Shown piece by piece: positions 26,301 to 32,300 of a DNA stretch of 35,000 nt. How positions within the stretch are numbered: position 1 is the first letter of the stretch; every line of letters begins with the position of its first letter. Under the pieces are notes generated by a model. The model was not told where the DNA came from. It saw only the letters and a program-made list of their open reading frames with translations, and did no database searches. The translations under genes and the position numbers were made by a program. The stretch is from Symbiodinium natans (Eukaryota; Sar; Dinophyceae; Suessiales; Symbiodiniaceae): NCBI GenBank assembly GCA_905221605.1, contig CAJNDS010002779.1:620677-655676 (forward strand), written 5' to 3'.

Positions 26301-29300
26301 CAAGGAAAGTTTGCCTGCAGACAAAGGCAAAAAATGTCCCCAATACATGTCCCGTGCCCCCAAATCCCACAATCCACCATCTCCACTACCCCTACTTGGA
26401 AGCTCTTCTGACTTAGCAAGTCGACTTGGTATCCCCTAGAAACCCTACAAAAATCCCCAGAACCCACCTTGCTGACCCGATTTACGAAGCCAAAAGGTTC
26501 CAAGTAAACCCCCCTAAGCCCTAAACCCGAAACCCCAGACCCTAGACCCTATACCCTAAACCCTAAACCCTAACTCTAAACCCTAAACTGAACCAGGAAA
26601 GCATTGGGTCCCCAAATTCCAAAAGGCCCTAAATAGGCTCCCAAGCAACCCCGAAGTCCTGAACCCACTAAGGTGCACCGATGCACGCTTTTGCCACTGG
26701 GAGCTCCAACCTGCCGAGCCCTCAGCCTTGAAGGGTGGCGTTCAAGCGCTGGGTGGCTGGTGAGGGTGTGGGATTCAGCTCTAAGCCCTAAACCCTAAAC
26801 CCTAAACCCTAAACCCCAAACCCCAAACCCCCTAAACCAAAGAAGTTCCAGGATCTGCCCTGTCTTGGCGCATTTTATGCATTACCCGCCGTGGCAAGGA
26901 GTCTGGCATGCCAAACTACGGGGACCAGATGCAGGTGGACAGGCGGCCGCGCGATCCGTGGCCCGTGACTGGGTGGCAAGGATTGAGGGTTTTAGGGTTT
27001 AGGAGTTTGGGGTTGAGGGTTTAGGGTTTAGGGTTTAGGGTTAGGGTTTAGGGTTTTGGGTTTGCGGTTTAGGGTTTAGGCTTTAGGGGGCAAGCTCAGA
27101 TGAAACTCCCCTAAAGCGTTCAAAACACAGCCAGGTCAAGGATAAGGTCCAACATGGAATCCCTTCTACAATAGACCATTTCGGGCCCTAATTCAGAACA
27201 TCCCCCCAAAAAGCAACGTACGCCTATGTATATAGGATGTATATAGGAACAGTCAACTCTACACCTTCAACTCTATCCAGGTTTTGTGTTTTTCGGGCTG
27301 AGGTCTGGGGACGACACCTGGCCGTAGCCTTCACCCGGGCAGCTTGGCCTGAACACGTGGTGAATTTCAGGGGGTTTGGGGTTTAGTTTAGGGTTTAGGG
27401 TTTAGGGTTTGGGGTTTGGGGTTTAGGGTTTAGGGTTTAGGGTTTGGGATGCTCCCCCTTGTGCTAAGAGTCCTTAATAGGGAATTATACTAGGGGGTTA
27501 TAGTAGGAGGTACTATAACCCCATTCAGGACTGTTAGTATAAGGGGGAACGTTCAAGGTTGGCCCCACGCTCCCTACTAAGAACCTGTAAGTAACCGGTC
27601 ACCGGTTGCAGTTTCGGGCCACACCGTGCCAACTTGTGGCCCTGTAAAGCCTATGGCCTGAGGCCGAAGGCCTACGGCCTAAGGCCCAAGTCGCAGCCGC
27701 ATAACTCCTCCGTCCCAAGGGCTTGGACAATGGGGAGGAAGACTACCGCGACTACCTGGGTGGCCTACAACCACCGCCCTTCGCGCCCTCCGTGGTCATC
27801 CAGAGGCAGTGAACCCTAAACCCTAAACCCTAAACCCTGGTTTAGGCTTTGAAGCTCGCGGGCGTCCGCAGATGCCCCCAAATGTTTCCTGTCTCGACAA
27901 CCCTCAAATCCTGCAACCCTAGCACCCCTAAACCCTCGAAACCTTATGCTTAGCCCCTAAACTCTAAGCCCTAAACCCTAGCAGCCCTAAGCCCTAGAAC
28001 CCTGGAACCCTGAACCCCAAGCCTCGAAGAGGCCCGTGCAGTCGACCTTGGGCCAGCCGAAGTCCAGCGTCGAGGACGCCGAAAAGCGGGCCGGGCCCTC
28101 TCTGGGCGTGGCGTTTCGGGTGCTAGTCACAGGTAGGGTTTAGGGTTGAGGGCTTAGGGTTAGGATTTAGGGTTTAGGGTGTTGTTTAGGGTGTCAGGGT
28201 TTCAGAGGGGGGGGGGGGGGGGATGGTTAAGGGTTTAGGGCTTAAGGGGACTTAGGGTCCGGGAACATCAGCTGGGAGTTGAGCCAAGTTATGGGTGTAG
28301 GGTTTAGGGGTTGCAAATGGCCTTCTTGGGCATCTATGATCGCAATTCCGGGTACCTTAACAAACCCCAAGTATAGGCTTCATGTCCAAAAATGACTCCG
28401 AGCGAGATGGTACGGGTCCTGAATGCGCCAAATCCTAAACCCTAAACCCTAAACCCTAAACCCTAAACCCTAAACCCTAAACCCTAAACCCTAAACCCTA
28501 AACCCTAAACCCCCTCCCAACACAGGCTTCCCAGAAATCAGATCCCGGCTTCGTCACAGCCAGGATTCCTAAAGAGTTGGAGATTCAGTGCTAAGGCCTT
28601 GGGGGCCCGAGCCCTAAACACCAAGCCGTAAGCCCTAGACCCTAAACCTCAAACCCTAAGCCCTAAGCCCTAAGCCCTAAGCCCTAAGCCCCCTAAGCCC
28701 TATAAGCCCTAAACCCTAAACCCTAAACCTTCAGGGCTTTCGGAACTAGGACTCCGAAGTTGCCCTAAGATCTCACTGGGCTCCCTACTCAGGTCCAGGC
28801 GCGGGTGGAGGGTGGAGCCCAGGACGCCGCACGCCTCGACACGAGAGGGGCTTCCCAAAATTTCGGGGGGGGGGGGGTAGGGTTTAGGGTTTAGGGTTTA
28901 GGGTTTAGGGTTTAGGGTTTAGGGTTTGGGGTTTAGGGTTTGGGGTTTAGGTTTTGCTAAATGTCCCGCGCACCACCACGCCGGCTCGACCCACCCAGCC
29001 ACATCTTAACCTCTTAACCTTGGCGGGTTTAGGGTCTTCAGTTCTGATTTCGATGACCTCAAAAACTAGTCTCCAAAGACGATTTTGACTTACGGAAAAA
29101 CCGACCCCCCGGCGATCAAAACAAGAACTAGGTCGTGCAAAGGTGGGGGTCCGAGAGGCCCTTGGGCATAAGAAAAGGGCAGAGTCTTAGCCAAGGGGTG
29201 GTCCCCCGTGAAAAAACAATGCGATCCACCCTTGACCACAAGTAGATCGTGGCACTTAAACTAAACCCTAAACCCTAAACCCTAAACCCTAAACCCTAAA

Positions 29301-32300
29301 CCCTAAACCCTAAGATTTCAAAAGGATGCTCCAAACAAATCCCAAAAGGCCCAGGCCCCAAAAGGCAGGCGAGCCTAAACGACCCAAGAAGCTGCTTCCA
29401 AACCTGGATTTTTACGAAAGATGCGGGGCAAACCCACGCTCGGAGTCCCAAGCCGAGGCCTGAGGTTTTCTCAAAAAAATGGCGATGAGGGACCGGCTTC
29501 TAGCGAACGTTCTAAATTAAAGCTTGCTCCATCCTCATCGTTAAGTCTTTCGGTCTGCACATCTTTCAAAGTCTCCTTATGGGTTCCGTTTCGTTCTCGC
29601 TTCTCGAGTTGGCAATGAATTCCTTATCGCAGTGAGTGTTGCTTCTATGATTCTTGGAGTTGGAAGGACGGGCAACGGCCACGTTTAATGAGTCTATTTA
29701 GTCGGGTCTTCTGCTTCATGAATTTCCTAGCTTATGGATTACTATCAGACCCTGGGAAAGTTTTTGGATTTACGCATTCGTTTTGGAAACTGGATGTTAG
29801 GGTCTTCTTCGCACATCTTTTCGCGAGTCTTGTAACGCTTCCTTCGTACCTTTCCTGTCAATAGTATCTTTAGAAACTACCCCTAACGACAGTACAATAT
29901 AGGCCCTTGACCATTAGAACTGGACAATAGACGTCTTTTCCTTGTCAAAATACTTCTCTGAGAAATGCATCACAAGATAGTGCTCCAGCCCACCTCCTCG
30001 CAGACTCGCAAGAACCATGCGTGGGGCCCAGCTGGCAACAGTGACCTGCGTCTGGATGCGCAGAACCTTAGAAACAGGAAGCGCAAGATCACTCCTTGCC
30101 GCGTGGTGTGGGCACGCAGATGCACCCTGTAACCGACACGGACAGCGTCCAAAGTGCACCTGGGCGGCAGGCGTACATGGACACGAGCAGGCTTTATGGC
30201 AGGCAGGACTGGCTCCGTGGACATTGGGCAGTGGCTCTTGGACAATGAGAACAAGTTACTGACACCGTGCAAATTGACAGCTTTGTCCGGTCTTGTGTAA
30301 GTGGAAAGACCTCCAGAAGGAGATCCCACGCGGCTTGCAAGCAGGATGGCAGTGGCGTAAGTCTGCTGCGGAACCTGTTTGCAGGGGTAGTAGCACAGTG
30401 TCCGCAGAAGCAGAAGTGGCTTCCTTTTGGCAGGGGCGTCTGTGTTGGAAAATGAGAGGGTGACGGATTGAGACGTAGTTCTGGAAGGGGTGGGGGTGGG
30501 TGGTGGGAATGTGCGCCGTCCAGGGCAGGAGCGTATGGAGGAGACCACACTGAGGACCGGCTGCCTGTGAATCTCTGTGCATCTATGGCGGCTAATCTGG
30601 AGTCCGTGTGGTCTGGTAGCGTATGCTGCGTCGAAGGTTTGAATCTTGATCGTGAACACCAGCATGATCTTTCCAGATTAGTGGTGGACTGAAACATGAA
30701 GTGTTTGGGTGTGTCGCCATCGGCCGCGGTAGCGCCGCAAAAGCACAGCTTGAGCTGTTTTGGTTGTCGTATACCCAATCGTTCTCAACGCGCCCTGAGG
30801 CGCAAGATCGAGCCTTGCGTGGAACCAGGCTCGGTGATTTTCACAGATCGCTTGAAGTCTTGTAGTTACTTTTCACGTCCAAGCAGTGGTTATGTGCACC
30901 GCGCAGTGAGCCATTCCAGCGGCAAGTTCTCTGGAGCGCATATTTAGCCAAGCCATGAACGTGTCCACCAATTCAGTTGAAGGTTTACTTGGCCGCCTGA
31001 ACGCGTATTTGCATCAGCGACATCAGACGTGGCAGAAGCGCTACAAACGAAACTCCTGGCGCCGCGCGCAGGATTGGGGCGCCCCCTTCCATGGGGCCTC
31101 GCCGAAGCCCTGAATCCTACATCCTACAGCCTAAATTTTGGGCTTCAATCCTTAATCCTAAACTCGAAGAAGTCATTTCCGCTATATGAACTTTTGTGTT
31201 TATCAAATTTTTCTACTGGGCTCGACTCTTTTTCAGGGAATCCTGGGGTGCCGATCCTAAACTCTAAATTTTTAATCCTAGACTAAATCCTAAATCTCAA
31301 CCCTTAAATCCTACATCCTAAAGGTGCCAGACAGGCCTCTGAGCCCTAGGTCCTAAGTCCTAAGCCTTAAATCCTAAACCCTAGATCCTAACCCTAGCCC
31401 CTAAATCCTAAATTCTAGAACGTTGCTCCAAATCAGGGAGGTTTCAGGGTTTTGGGTTCGGAACATTTTTGGGGCATGTAAGGGGCGCCCCTATACTGAG
31501 GGTATGTGGGGGGTATCCCTGTTTTGGATAAACCCATATTTTGCGCGAGGATCTTTCAATTCTCGTACCAAGTGGGCATATAGGGAATTAGGCGGGGCTA
31601 GGGTTTAGGGGTTTAGGGGTTTAGGGGTTTAGGAGCTTACCTCTTCCTATTTCACCTTCGAGTTTGGAGCGCCTTTGCTCCCTAGATGGAGTCTTGACCT
31701 GGAGCAAGCCCCCCCAAAAAAAAACGGTGGTTCGACCCACGTCTGAACGAGAGCAGCTATTCGTACATACTTACCAGTGCTATCCCTGTAGACTCCTGAT
31801 CTAGTTCTAGTGCAAACTGCCCGAGCTACCCATTGTAATCAAACAGGTCCCTACATGACTTGCCTGTTGCCTGCGTCACTATCGGCAGCCATCGTGAGCA
31901 AAGTCGCAGTCGAGAGAGTACAAGATGTACCAGGTACCAAGCGAACTTTCAGAGACTGTGAGCAAAAAGTTTGGAGCCTCAATCACACACTAACCACAAG
32001 CCAGCCCTAAGCCCGTAAAGCCTTCAAAATTCTGGGGGTGGGATCTACCATCATTTACTATGGGATTTGCGCTACCTATCGTGGGCCCTCCGTTACAGCT
32101 CCGCTACAGCACCTGCTACAGTTCCGTTACAGCGTCCGTTACAGCTCCATTACAGCTCCATTACAGCTCCGTTGCACCTCCGTTACAGCTCCGTTACAGC
32201 TTCCATTACAGCTCAGTTGTACAGCTCCGTTACAGGTCCGTTATCGGGTTGCTGCTTCTGTTACGGCTCCGTTACAGCTTCCGTAACAGCATCGCTACAG

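Noticed and set aside
29970-30778. Long minus-strand open frames (231 and 194 codons)
   Set aside because: They are antisense to the broken transposase region, overlap each other in different frames and are rich in Ser/Pro/Arg without any motif.
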